From Streptomyces tanashiensis (GTDB taxonomy: Bacteria > Actinomycetota > Actinomycetes > Streptomycetales > Streptomycetaceae): 64,000 bases of DNA. This document shows positions 1-7,540 of the stretch, in pieces. The stretch is from the NCBI RefSeq assembly GCF_014648895.1, contig NZ_BMRZ01000020.1, forward strand, positions 104,475 to 168,474, read 5' to 3'. Made by a program: the position numbers and the translations under genes. The first letter of the stretch is position 1; each line of letters opens with the position of its first letter. The notes under the pieces are model-generated. The model searched no databases. It worked only from the letters and a program-made list of their open reading frames with translations, and was not told the origin of the DNA.

Positions 1-386
1 ACCTCGCCGGCATCGCCCGCCCCGGCCCGACCGCCCGCGACAACCGCGCGGTCATCGCCATGGCCCGGCTCCTCCTCCACCCGCACATCCCCAACATCCA
101 GACCAGCTGGGTGAAGCTGGGCACGGAGGGTGCGGCGGAGATGCTCCGCTCGGGCGCCAACGACCTGGGCGGCACGCTGATGGAGGAGACCATCTCCCGG
201 ATGGCGGGGTCCAGTTACGGCTCGTACCGCTCGATCCGGGACCTGGAGGCGATCGCGGAGGCGGCGGGGCGTCCGGCGAAGCCCCGGACGACGCTGTACG
301 GGGAGGTCCCGGAGGAACGGCAGACCACGGCCCGCGCCTCGGACGGTCACCTCCCGGAGCTGCTCCCGGTCCTCCCGCAGGAGTAG
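1..386 (+). CDS. fbiC: FO synthase (7,8-didemethyl-8-hydroxy-5-deazariboflavin synthase), C-terminal part
   Basis: This is the last ~127 codons of a gene that begins before the window; the first whole codon is at position 3. FbiC is a bifunctional radical-SAM enzyme making FO, the deazaflavin core of coenzyme F420. The visible part is the end of the CofH-like half: PHIPNIQTSWVKLG, a Gly-rich stretch with SGANDLGGTLMEETISRMAG, then IRDLEAIAEAAGRPAKPRTTLYG near the end. The SAM-cluster cysteines lie upstream and cannot be seen. An internal ATG at 60 is only the first Met in this frame; coding clearly continues before it. The stop is at 384-386. Confidence in the family is high from the C-terminal motifs; the full length cannot be judged. 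Confidence 0.9.
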   Translation, partial: LAGIARPGPTARDNRAVIAMARLLLHPHIPNIQTSWVKLGTEGAAEMLRSGANDLGGTLMEETISRMAGSSYGSYRSIRDLEAIAEAAGRPAKPRTTLYGEVPEERQTTARASDGHLPELLPVLPQE

Positions 387-527
387 CCCCCCACTGCCCA
401 CAACAGGCGGGGAACATGGGCAAAAGCGGGCTGAAGGGGTTCGGATCGCATAACGTTCCGGACCCCGAACGGCCACACCCGGTCGATTACAGTGCTGCGC
501 AGACCGCCGACGGGGGGAGAGCACGTC

Positions 528-1646
528 GTGGCCACGACAGCCGCAGCCGTGTGGGGCCGTGCCGAGCAGCAGGACTTCCGGGCCCGCGTACGGGGCTGTC
601 TGCTGGGCGGAGCCCTCGGCGACGCCCTGGGCGCCGGCGGCGACGGGCGCACGCTCGCGGAGCTGCGCGAGGCCCACGGACCTGACGGACTCGGCGACCC
701 CGTGCCCGCGTTCGGCCGCCGCGGCGCCGTCACCGCCGCGACCCAGATGGCCCTCTTCACCGTCGACGGCCTCATCCGCGCCCAGGTCCGCCGCGACACC
801 GGCGCCTGGCACCCGCCCACCGACGTCCACCGGGCCCATCTGCGCTGGGCCGCCACCCAGCGCGACTGGGGCCCCGACGAGCGCCGCAAGGACAACGGCT
901 GGCTCGCCCGCGAGGAGTGGCTCTACGCCCGCCGCAACCCGCCCCGCGCCTGCCTCACCGGCCTCGGCGACGAGCTCCTCGGCACGCTCGACAAGCCCAA
1001 GAACCCGGACGCCGCCGACTCCGGCGCCCTCGTCCGCTCGGCCCCCTTCGGACTGCTCGTCGGCTGGGAGCCGCAGCTCGTCTGCCAGCTCGCCGTGGAG
1101 TGCGCCGCGCAGACGCACGGCGCCCCGGCCGCCGGCCTCGCCGCGGGCGCCTTCGCGGTCACCGTGCACGGCCTCGCGCGCGGCGGCTCCGTCGAGGCGT
1201 CGGTGGCCGGCGCCGTGGAGCAGCTCGCGGTGCGTCCCGGCCACGAGCCGGTCACCGAGGCGCTGGGCCGGGCCCTCGGAGCCGTACGGGAGGGGGCGCC
1301 GGACGCGGACCGGGTGACGGCCCTCGGGGCCGGTGAGGACCTGGCCGAGGGACAGCTGGCGGCGGCCGTGTACTGCGCGCTGGTCGGTGAGGACGTACGG
1401 CACGGGCTGCGGCTCGCGGTGAACCATGACGGGCCCTCGGCGGTGACGGGCGCGCTCACGGGCGCGCTGCTCGGCGCCCTGCACGGCGAGACGGCCCTCC
1501 CGCCGGCCTGGCTGGCCGAACTGGAGGGCCGTGCGACGGTCCTGGAGCTCGCGGACGACTTCTCGATGGAGATGACCCAGGGGGCCGCCCTGCACGGCCC
1601 CGCGGAGTCCTCGCCGGGCTGGCTGGCGCGTTACCCGAGGGGCTGA
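528..1646 (+). CDS. ADP-ribosylglycohydrolase-family protein lacking the metal-binding Asp pairs (probable pseudoenzyme)
   Basis: The 372-residue product has the ADP-ribosylglycohydrolase (DraG/ARH) scaffold: GGALGDALG at ~28-36, the middle motif RSAPFGLLVGWEPQL, and a terminal block ending LELADDF-SMEMTQG-ALHGP. GTG 528 is chosen because GGGGGGAGAG lies 8-17 nt upstream; an in-frame GTG at 492 has no such site. Active relatives carry a TDDTQM motif and a GDSDSTG motif whose Asp residues bind two Mg ions and ADP-ribose. Here the first reads TAATQM (69-74) and the second is DGPSAVTG (301-308), so both Asp pairs are replaced while flanking residues are kept. I infer loss of hydrolase activity, perhaps with retained ADP-ribose or partner binding. 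It stands alone, convergent with the symporter gene. Confidence 0.85.
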   Translation: MATTAAAVWGRAEQQDFRARVRGCLLGGALGDALGAGGDGRTLAELREAHGPDGLGDPVPAFGRRGAVTAATQMALFTVDGLIRAQVRRDTGAWHPPTDVHRAHLRWAATQRDWGPDERRKDNGWLAREEWLYARRNPPRACLTGLGDELLGTLDKPKNPDAADSGALVRSAPFGLLVGWEPQLVCQLAVECAAQTHGAPAAGLAAGAFAVTVHGLARGGSVEASVAGAVEQLAVRPGHEPVTEALGRALGAVREGAPDADRVTALGAGEDLAEGQLAAAVYCALVGEDVRHGLRLAVNHDGPSAVTGALTGALLGALHGETALPPAWLAELEGRATVLELADDFSMEMTQGAALHGPAESSPGWLARYPRG

Positions 1647-1668
1647 CCGCCCACGTTCCCGCCGCGCG

Positions 1669-3198
1669 CTATCCGAGGGGCTGATCCGTGCGGGCGCCGG
1701 CCTGGGCCGGGACCGGGCCCCCGTCGGTTCCCAGCCGCTCCAGCAGCGCGTCCCGCTCCGGGGTGTCCTCGGGCTTCACGTACCCGATGAGGACGTACAG
1801 GACGAGCGAGGTCGCGAGCGGCGAGACGATCTGGATCTGGAGCTCGACGCCGTCGAGGCCGTAGTTGGTGAGCCAGAAGACGAGGAGTCCCGCCGCCCAG
1901 GAGACGAGGGCCGCGGTGGGGCCCGACTTCCGGAAGCGGCGCAGCAGGCCGAGCATGAAGGGGATCGCGATCGGTCCCATGAGTCCGGCGACCCACTTGA
2001 TGACGACGGTGATGATGTCCTTGAAGGTGGGGGAGTCGACCTGGGTGGCGACGGCCATCGACAGGGCGAGGAAGGCGATCGTCGACCAGCGCGCGGCGAG
2101 CAGCCCGGCCCGCTGGGTCCAGCTCCGCGCGGTCTTGCTGAGGACGGGTGCGATGTCCCGGGTGAAGACGGCCGCGATGGCGTTGGCGTCGGAGGAGCAC
2201 ATGGCCATGGTGTGCGAGAAGAAGCCGACGACGACGAGCCCGAGCAGGCCGTGCGGCAGCAGCTGCTCGGTCATCAGGGCGTACGCGTCGGAGCCGTCGG
2301 GCTTCTCGGGGTCGACGAGCAGCGGCGCGCACCACATGGGGAAGAAGAGGACCAGCGGCCAGACGAACCAGAGCACGGCGGAGAGGCGGCCGGAGCGGGT
2401 GGCCTCGCGGGCGGACGGGGTGGCCATGTAGCGCTGGGCCTGGTTCCACATGCCGCCGCTGTACTCGAAGGTCTTGATGAAGAGGTAGGCGAGGAGGAAG
2501 GTCAGCGTGTACGGGCCCGCGGTGGGTGCGGTGTGCCCCTGAAGCTCGGGGCGGTCCCACACCGTCCACAGGGCGCTGAAGCCCCCCAGTCTGCCGAGGA
2601 CCGCGACGAGCATCGCGACCCCGGCGAGGAGCTGGATGACGAACTGGCCGAGCTCGGTGAGGGCGTCGGCCCAGAGCCCGCCGACCGTGCAGTAGATCCC
2701 GGTGACGACGCCGGTGATGAGGATGCCCTGGTCGAGGGAGATGCCGGTGAAGACGGAGAGCAGGGTGGCGATGGCGGCCCACTTGGCGCCGACGTCGACG
2801 ATCTTCAGGAGGACGCCGGACCAGGCGAGGGCCTGCTGGGTGGGGAGGTTGTAGCGGTCCTTGAGGTATTCGAGCGGGGAGGCGACCCGGAGGCGGGAGC
2901 GCAGCCGGTTGAGGCGGGGTGCGAAGAGGTGGGCGCCGATGGCGATGCCGATGGCGATGGGGAAGGACCAGGTGACGTAGGAGGTGACGCCGTAGGTGTA
3001 GGCGATGCCCGCGTATCCGGTGAACATCACGGCGCTGTAGCCCGACATGTGGTGCGAGATGCCGGAGAGCCACCAGGGCATCCGGCCGCCGGCGGTGAAG
3101 AAGTCGGAGACGGTGTCCACGCGCTTGTGGGACCAGACGCCGATCGCGACCATGACGCCGAAGTAGCCGATGAGCACGGCCCAGTCGAGACTGTTCAT
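1669..3198 (-). CDS. Sodium:solute symporter (SSS/SGLT family)
   Basis: A 509-residue multi-pass membrane protein with the sodium:solute symporter family layout, about 13 hydrophobic segments. It begins MNSLDWAVLIGYFGVMVAIG, followed by DFFTAGGRMPWWLSGISHHMSGYSAVMFTGYAGIAY, the TM1-TM2 region that forms the sodium site in SGLT relatives; later segments include GLMGPIAIPFMLGLLRRF. Substrate cannot be assigned; relatives move sugars, amino acids, nucleobases or monocarboxylates with sodium. Length is typical. The start at 3198 is preceded by a GA-rich site. The ~160-bp region upstream holds two inverted repeats built on GTTCA/TGAAC (3231-3243 and 3322-3337), so separate regulation from the SDR gene upstream is likely. 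Confidence 0.88.
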   Translation of the reverse strand: MNSLDWAVLIGYFGVMVAIGVWSHKRVDTVSDFFTAGGRMPWWLSGISHHMSGYSAVMFTGYAGIAYTYGVTSYVTWSFPIAIGIAIGAHLFAPRLNRLRSRLRVASPLEYLKDRYNLPTQQALAWSGVLLKIVDVGAKWAAIATLLSVFTGISLDQGILITGVVTGIYCTVGGLWADALTELGQFVIQLLAGVAMLVAVLGRLGGFSALWTVWDRPELQGHTAPTAGPYTLTFLLAYLFIKTFEYSGGMWNQAQRYMATPSAREATRSGRLSAVLWFVWPLVLFFPMWCAPLLVDPEKPDGSDAYALMTEQLLPHGLLGLVVVGFFSHTMAMCSSDANAIAAVFTRDIAPVLSKTARSWTQRAGLLAARWSTIAFLALSMAVATQVDSPTFKDIITVVIKWVAGLMGPIAIPFMLGLLRRFRKSGPTAALVSWAAGLLVFWLTNYGLDGVELQIQIVSPLATSLVLYVLIGYVKPEDTPERDALLERLGTDGGPVPAQAGARTDQPLG

Positions 3199-3230
3199 TG
3201 CGTCCCCTCCATGGGGTCCGGTCCGTCTTG

Positions 3231-3337
3231 TGAACGCGGTTCATGGTGTGGGGAGTTGCAAGACCCGGACAATGCAAAGGAGGGTCAAGGGGCAGTAAAA
3301 TCGTTCGACTTACTGACCCTTGTTCACAACTATGAAC
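3231..3337. promoter_or_regulatory. Two GTTCA/TGAAC inverted repeats upstream of the symporter gene
   Basis: TGAACGCGGTTCA (3231-3243) is a perfect 5-bp-arm palindrome with 3-bp spacing. GTTCACAACTATGAAC (3322-3337) carries the same half-sites in the opposite order with 6-bp spacing. A TTGACC hexamer on the minus strand lies between them and could be a -35 element. Both sit within 140 bp of the symporter start. The regulator is unknown. Confidence 0.4.
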
Positions 3338-3361
3338 TTGTCGCGAGGGGGCGCGGAAGAG

Positions 3362-4144
3362 TCAGCGCATCAGCTCCCCCGCGTTGACCAGCAGCGACTG
3401 TCCCGTGATCGCCCGCGCCCGGTCCGAGGCGAGGAAGGCCGCCGCCTCCGCCACGTCCCCGTCCGTCGCGAGCTCCGGCAGCGCCATCCGCTCGGTCAGC
3501 CGCGCCAGCACCTCGGCCTCCGGCACCCCCTCGGTGTGCGCGGCGAACTGGACGTACGCCTGCACCGGCGGTCCCCACATCCAGCCCGGCAGAACGGTGT
3601 TGACCCGGATCCGGTGCGGCCCCAGCTCGCGCGCGAGCGAGTACATGGCCGAGGTCAGCGCCCCCTTCGAGGCCGCGTACGCCGCCTGCCGCACCTGTGA
3701 GGGCGCCGCCACCGCCGACTGCGTCCCGATCAGGACCACCGAGCCCCCGCGCTCCTTCAGCGCCGGCAGGCAGGCGCGGGTCATCCGCAGCGTGCCGAGC
3801 AGGTTCACGTCCAGGACCCCCTGCCAGGTCGAGAAGTCCGCGTCCTCCAGGCCCCCGAAGTAGGAGTCCCAGGCGGCCACGTGGACGACCGCGTCGATCC
3901 CGCCGAAGCGCTCGACGGCGAGTGCGGCGAGCGCCTCGCACTGCCCCTCGTCGGTGATGTCCGTGGCCCGGTACGCGGTGCGGCGGCCCTCCGGGTCGAT
4001 CTCCGCCGCCGACTTGGCGAGGTTGGCCTCGGTGCGGGCGCCGAGGACCGCGTTCCCCCCGTCGCGCACCACCGTCTCCGCGATCCGGTGGCCGAGCCCG
4101 GCACCGACCCCCGACACGACGACCGTCTTTCCCTGGAGCAGCAT
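3362..4144 (-). CDS. Short-chain dehydrogenase/reductase (classical SDR)
   Basis: A 260-residue NAD(P)-dependent SDR. The cofactor motif is SGVGAGLG near the N-terminus, acidic ATD around 65 helps select cofactor, and the catalytic signature is Ser in GTQSAVAAP and YAASK. VNTVLPGWMWGPPVQAY follows, and the C-terminus is ITGQSLLVNAGELM. ATG 4144 is chosen over a longer frame because the earlier residues are antisense to the divergent gene. Substrate unknown; related SDRs act on hydroxyacyl, steroid or terpenoid alcohols. The divergent start of the next gene is only ~80 bp away, with a 17-bp palindrome between the two, suggesting shared control. Confidence 0.87.
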   Translation of the reverse strand: MLLQGKTVVVSGVGAGLGHRIAETVVRDGGNAVLGARTEANLAKSAAEIDPEGRRTAYRATDITDEGQCEALAALAVERFGGIDAVVHVAAWDSYFGGLEDADFSTWQGVLDVNLLGTLRMTRACLPALKERGGSVVLIGTQSAVAAPSQVRQAAYAASKGALTSAMYSLARELGPHRIRVNTVLPGWMWGPPVQAYVQFAAHTEGVPEAEVLARLTERMALPELATDGDVAEAAAFLASDRARAITGQSLLVNAGELMR

Positions 4145-4172
4145 CCGGACCCCTCTCGACCCTGGCCATTCA

Positions 4173-4189
4173 TCTGACGGCCCGTCAGA
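4173..4189. promoter_or_regulatory. Perfect 17-bp palindrome, probable TetR-type operator
   Basis: TCTGACGGCCCGTCAGA has 8-bp arms around a single central base. It lies between the divergent SDR gene (start 4144) and the gene starting at 4227, in position to control both promoters. TetR-family proteins use palindromes of this size; assigning it to that family is inference, and no regulator gene is adjacent. Confidence 0.6.
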
Positions 4190-4226
4190 GTAGGACCCTG
4201 CCACCGACATGGGAAGGGGTACGAGA

Positions 4227-5060
4227 GTGAGCGAGGAGACCCGCAGCGAGACGTACGCGGAACTGGCGGCCGTCGGGCCGTACGGCGTGCGCCCCGGCCA
4301 CGCGCTGATCACCATGGTCGAACCGCACCCGGGCCACGAGTACGCGTACAACCGCTGGTACGAGGACGACCACTACTACGCGGGCGCCATGGCCATGCCC
4401 TGGATGTACGCCGGCCGGCGCTGGGTCGCCACCCGCGAGCTCCAGGAGCTCCGCGTCCCCGAGAAGTCCGCCGTCGCCCGGCCCGTCACCGCCGGCTGCT
4501 ACCTCTCCACGTACTGGATCACCGAGGGCCGCTACGACGACCACATGAAGTGGACCGTCGGCATCAACAAGCGCCTCAACCGGGACGCCCGGGTCCACCA
4601 CGACCGCACCCACGTCTTCACCTCGTTCCAGGACCACGAGGCGACCGTCTACCGCGACGGGGCGGAGGGTCCGCGCGACTTCCACGCCCTCGACCACCCC
4701 TACGCCGGCCTCGTCCTCCAGGTGATCGACACGGAGGGACCGCAGGAACGGGCCGCACTGCTCGACCGCCTCCGCACCCGGGAACTGCCCCGCCGCCTCG
4801 CCGGCTCACCGGCGGCGATGGTCACGGTCTTCCGCCCGACCCCCCTGCCCGGCGACCGCATGACCTACGTGAAACAGGTCGAGGGCGTCGACACCCGCCT
4901 GACCCTGCTCTGGTTCCTGGAGGAAGACCCGCGCGCGTGCTGGACGGAGCACTTCGCGGACCTGGAGACCCTGGGAGGGGCCACGGGGACGGTGGAGCTG
5001 GTGGCCCCCTTCATCCCGACGGTCCCGGGCACGAACCGCTATGTGGACGAGCTCCGCTGA
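4227..5060 (+). CDS. Conserved hypothetical protein, Tyr/His-rich N-terminus
   Basis: A 277-residue soluble protein that I do not recognise with certainty. GTG 4227 is preferred because GGGAAGGGG lies ~8 nt upstream; ATG 4209 would overlap that site. The N-terminal third has HALITMVEPHPGHEYAYNRW followed by YEDDHYYAGAMAMPWMYAG, a pattern like dimeric alpha/beta-barrel (ferredoxin-like) proteins that modify small molecules. The motif KWTVGINKRLNRDARVHHDR follows, and a second similar half appears to start near FHALDHPYAGLVLQVID. No signal peptide or membrane segment is seen. It is divergent from an SDR gene with a shared palindrome, so the two may act in one catabolic or tailoring pathway (inference). 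Confidence 0.7.
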   Translation: MSEETRSETYAELAAVGPYGVRPGHALITMVEPHPGHEYAYNRWYEDDHYYAGAMAMPWMYAGRRWVATRELQELRVPEKSAVARPVTAGCYLSTYWITEGRYDDHMKWTVGINKRLNRDARVHHDRTHVFTSFQDHEATVYRDGAEGPRDFHALDHPYAGLVLQVIDTEGPQERAALLDRLRTRELPRRLAGSPAAMVTVFRPTPLPGDRMTYVKQVEGVDTRLTLLWFLEEDPRACWTEHFADLETLGGATGTVELVAPFIPTVPGTNRYVDELR

Positions 5061-5070
5061 TCCCGTCCGG

Positions 5071-5124
5071 GAAGAGGCCGCTCCGAAGAGGCCGCTCTGA
5101 AGGGGCCGCTCTAAAGAGGCCGAG
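5071..5124. repeat. 14-bp tandem repeat, about four units
   Basis: Units of GAAGAGGCCGCTCC and close variants run head to tail at 5071-5084, 5085-5098, 5099-5112 and 5113-5124, starting 10 bp after the preceding stop codon. No open frame or hairpin explains them. Confidence 0.75.
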
Positions 5125-5197
5125 CCCCCTCGGCCAGGACGGCGGACCGGTCGAGAGGGCTCATTCGTACTGCTGGTGACGGCGGGCGCACCGGGGC

Positions 5198-5398
5198 TCA
5201 GAGGGCCCCGTTGCTCACCTCGCCGACGAAGGCGTTCCACGAACCCGGTCCGAAAGAGAGGGACGGGCCCTCGGGGGCCTTGGAGTCACGCACCGCGATC
5301 GCGGCCACGACGGGGGACTTCACCTCGACGCAGGCCCCGTTCCCGCCCGAGTACGAGGACTTCGTCCAGGTGTCCGTACCACCCTGAATAATCGCCAT
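5198..5398 (-). CDS. DUF397 family small protein
   Basis: A 66-residue DUF397 protein: TWTKSSYSGGNGACVEV near the start, IAVRDSKAPEGPSLSFGPGSW in the middle, then AFVGEV. These small proteins sit beside XRE regulators of the BldB/WhiJ-linked type across Streptomyces and are thought to act with them in developmental control; molecular function is unproven. ATG 5398 is chosen because GGAG lies 8 nt upstream; a GTG three codons earlier has GGA directly against it. The XRE gene lies 179 bp upstream on the same strand with a strong hairpin between, so this gene probably also has its own promoter. Confidence 0.88.
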   Translation of the reverse strand: MAIIQGGTDTWTKSSYSGGNGACVEVKSPVVAAIAVRDSKAPEGPSLSFGPGSWNAFVGEVSNGAL

Positions 5399-5466
5399 GC
5401 TGCTCACTCCGGTTCTGCCGAGTAGTGTGTCGCGCCAACGTTCTCGATGGCGTGATCGACGCTACT

Positions 5467-5493
5467 CGCCGGTCCCGTCCGGCGGGACCGGCG
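5467..5493 (-). terminator. Strong hairpin between XRE and DUF397 genes
   Basis: Arms CGCCGGTCCCG and CGGGACCGGCG (11 bp, perfect) enclose a 5-base loop TCCGG. It lies just after the XRE stop on the minus strand. There is no clear U run, so it could attenuate rather than fully stop transcription into the DUF397 gene. Confidence 0.6.
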
Positions 5494-5577
5494 TTCACAC
5501 GTCCGAGTGGCATATTCCAACTGCGCTTCCGTGGGAGCGATCACCCGGTGTACGGTGCCTGCCCCGCCCGTCGGCGG

Positions 5578-6438
5578 TCAGCCCTGGGCGTGCTTCTTCG
5601 CCATCTTCGAGATGAACTCACGCGTCTGATCGACGTTCAGCGCCTGTGCCCTGAGGTGCTCGTACATGACGGAGTACTTGCCGACGTCCTGCGCCTTCTC
5701 CAGGTACAGATCGCTCGTCACGCCCTCGATGTAGACGACGCTGGAGTCCGAGGTGTCCGGGAACTCCAGGATCGAGTACTGCCCGCTGATCCCCGGGTGC
5801 GCGCCCATCTCGAACGGCAGCACCTGCACGGTGACGTGCGGCAGGTGCGACTGTTCGATGAGGTGCTCCAACTGCTCGACCATCAGCTGCCTGCTGCCGA
5901 CGATCCGGTGCAGCGCACCCTCGTCGATGACCGCCCACAGACGCAGCGGACGCTCCTCGTCCCGGATCCGCTCCTGGCGGCGGGTGCGGACCGTGACCCG
6001 CTTCTCGATGTCCGCGGGCGTCGACTCCGGCAGCGCGCCCGAGATCACGGCCTCCGCGTAGGAGTGCGTCTGGAGCAGCCCCGGGATGATCTGCGGCTTG
6101 TACATCCGCAGGCTCTCCGCGTCCGTCTCCAGGCCGATGTAGACGCTGTACGGGATGTCGCCGAAGGCGTGCCACCAGCCCTGCTGGCGCGAGTCCTTGG
6201 CCATCTGCATGAGGGAGTCGACCATGCGCTCGTCCTCGACCTCGTACACACCGCACAGGTCCCGCACGTCACGCTGACTGATGGAGCGACGGCCGTTCTC
6301 CAGCCGGCTGATCTTGGACTGGGAGACGAGCAGACGCTCGGCGACCTGCTCGGCCGTCATGTTCTTCGCCTCGCGGAGCTTGCGCAGCTCCTGGCCCAAT
6401 CGGCGTCGCCTGACGGTGGGGTTGACGTTGGACGCCAC
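5578..6438 (-). CDS. XRE-family helix-turn-helix regulator with DUF5753 domain
   Basis: A 286-residue regulator. An XRE HTH covers ~10-65 (LGQELRKLREAKNMTAEQVA, then SQSKISRLENGRRSI as recognition helix). The rest matches the DUF5753 ligand-like domain: PQIIPGLLQTHSYAEAV, RQERI near 150, VIDEGALHRIVGS, and VQVLPFEMGAHPG followed by SILEFPD. This is the large Streptomyces family that pairs with DUF397 proteins; some members control sporulation. ATG 6438 has CGGAGGTG upstream. A promoter-like pair (6478-6505) contains a 13-bp palindrome between its -35 and -10, which suggests autoregulation. Effector and targets are unknown. Confidence 0.93.
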   Translation of the reverse strand: MASNVNPTVRRRRLGQELRKLREAKNMTAEQVAERLLVSQSKISRLENGRRSISQRDVRDLCGVYEVEDERMVDSLMQMAKDSRQQGWWHAFGDIPYSVYIGLETDAESLRMYKPQIIPGLLQTHSYAEAVISGALPESTPADIEKRVTVRTRRQERIRDEERPLRLWAVIDEGALHRIVGSRQLMVEQLEHLIEQSHLPHVTVQVLPFEMGAHPGISGQYSILEFPDTSDSSVVYIEGVTSDLYLEKAQDVGKYSVMYEHLRAQALNVDQTREFISKMAKKHAQG

Positions 6439-6477
6439 GGAAACTGCACCTCCGGCTGTCTGCTGCGTAGCTGTGAG

Positions 6478-6505
6478 TATCTACCGCTTGGCAGACTGCC
6501 ACCAA
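6478..6505 (-). promoter_or_regulatory. Candidate promoter of the XRE gene with an internal palindrome
   Basis: On the minus strand TTGGTG (6505-6500) and TAGATA (6483-6478) are spaced by 16 bp. The perfect palindrome TGGCAGACTGCCA (6489-6501) fills most of the spacer, a common autorepression layout. The start codon is 40 bp downstream. Confidence 0.5.
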
Positions 6506-6658
6506 TGGCCGGGTGTGCGCTGGGAAAACGGGACAACGCACATGTGCGGGACGGCCGTCCAGACCGCCCCGCACACCTGTGCGGCTCCCGGGATGGTTCC
6601 TGGTGGTTCTTGGTGCTGGTGCTGGTGCTGGTGCCGGGTGCTGCTCGTCGCGCGGTCG

Positions 6659-7357
6659 TCAGTGCGCGGCCGCGCGGGCCATGCTGCCGTGAGGCTGTGC
6701 CGGGACGCCCGCGGCGCTCCGGCGCGGCTGTGCCGCCGCGCCGTTCTGGACGTCCATCACGGCGTGCGCCACGAGTCCGCCCATCGGGTCGTGCCGGATC
6801 AGGTCGCGCAGCCGGGACCGCGACGACCGTCCTTCGTTGCCGGGGTACAGGTGCTTCCCGAGACCGACCGCGTGGGCCAGCGCGGCAAGCGCCGCGGTCC
6901 GCGGGTCCGGTGGTACGCCGGTGCGGATCGCACTGTCCAGTCGGGCACGGATCTCCCGACTGATCGCCGTGTCCGTCGCCTGGTAGCGAGTCGTCGGCAA
7001 CACCCCGCACATCTGGCCCTCCACGGCATGCACCATGCCGCATCGCTCCAGATGCGAGAGATATGTCTGACGGAGCCCCAGTCGGGGTCCGCCGATCCAG
7101 TGGACGGCCCGAACCGGGCTGCCGCGCCTGCGCAACAGCTCCAGTGCGGAGTCCAAGGTCGGATCTCCGGTCGGCCGTGGCATCACCACGGCGATACGAT
7201 CCCCGTCAGGGGCTATCCGGCCTGCCAGAGCCAGCTCCACTAGCTGTGCTCCGGCCAGACCGAGGTCGAGCGACTGCGGCTGCGCTGTGGTACCCGTGGT
7301 CGGGTCCAGAGCGAGCAGCAGAAGCTCTTCCGGAATAGTTCTGCGGCTCCTGCCCAT
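6659..7357 (-). CDS. GPP34 (GOLPH3/Vps74-like) family protein
   Basis: A 232-residue member of the GPP34 family, the bacterial counterpart of eukaryotic GOLPH3, a phosphoinositide-binding Golgi protein. Visible features: PEELLLLALDPTTG at the N-terminus, LAGAQLVELALAGRI, SALELLRRRGSPVRAVHWIG, LRQTYLSHLERCGMV, and the conserved tail around ALAALAHAVGLGKHLYPGNEGR. No signal peptide or membrane segment is seen, which fits a peripheral membrane protein. The C-terminal ~30 residues are Ala/Gln/Pro-rich and probably disordered. Streptomyces encode many such proteins and their role is unknown. It lies 220 bp upstream of the XRE gene on the same strand and diverges from the carboxypeptidase gene. Confidence 0.85.
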   Translation of the reverse strand: MGRSRRTIPEELLLLALDPTTGTTAQPQSLDLGLAGAQLVELALAGRIAPDGDRIAVVMPRPTGDPTLDSALELLRRRGSPVRAVHWIGGPRLGLRQTYLSHLERCGMVHAVEGQMCGVLPTTRYQATDTAISREIRARLDSAIRTGVPPDPRTAALAALAHAVGLGKHLYPGNEGRSSRSRLRDLIRHDPMGGLVAHAVMDVQNGAAAQPRRSAAGVPAQPHGSMARAAAH

Positions 7358-7540
7358 CCATGCCTCCCCGCGTGGATGAATGACAGGGTGACCCCTCTCA
7401 CATTCATCTGTCGAGAGTGCCTGGGTGCTTCATCCGGGAACCAGTAGGTATGTCGTTCTCGTCTAGCACGGGAGCCAAGGGGTTCACACAGGACACTGGT
7501 AGACGGTTCGGACGTACGTATGACGCATGGAGGAGGCACG

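Noticed and set aside
454..471. CGTTC-N8-GAACG inverted repeat before the ADP-ribosylglycohydrolase-like gene
   Set aside because: Five-base arms with eight-base spacing are expected by chance in this composition, and no promoter elements line up with it.
6600..6650. GGTGCT hexamer repeat between XRE and GPP34 genes
   Set aside because: Only about four short units; no structure or conservation argument beyond chance slippage in GC-rich DNA.
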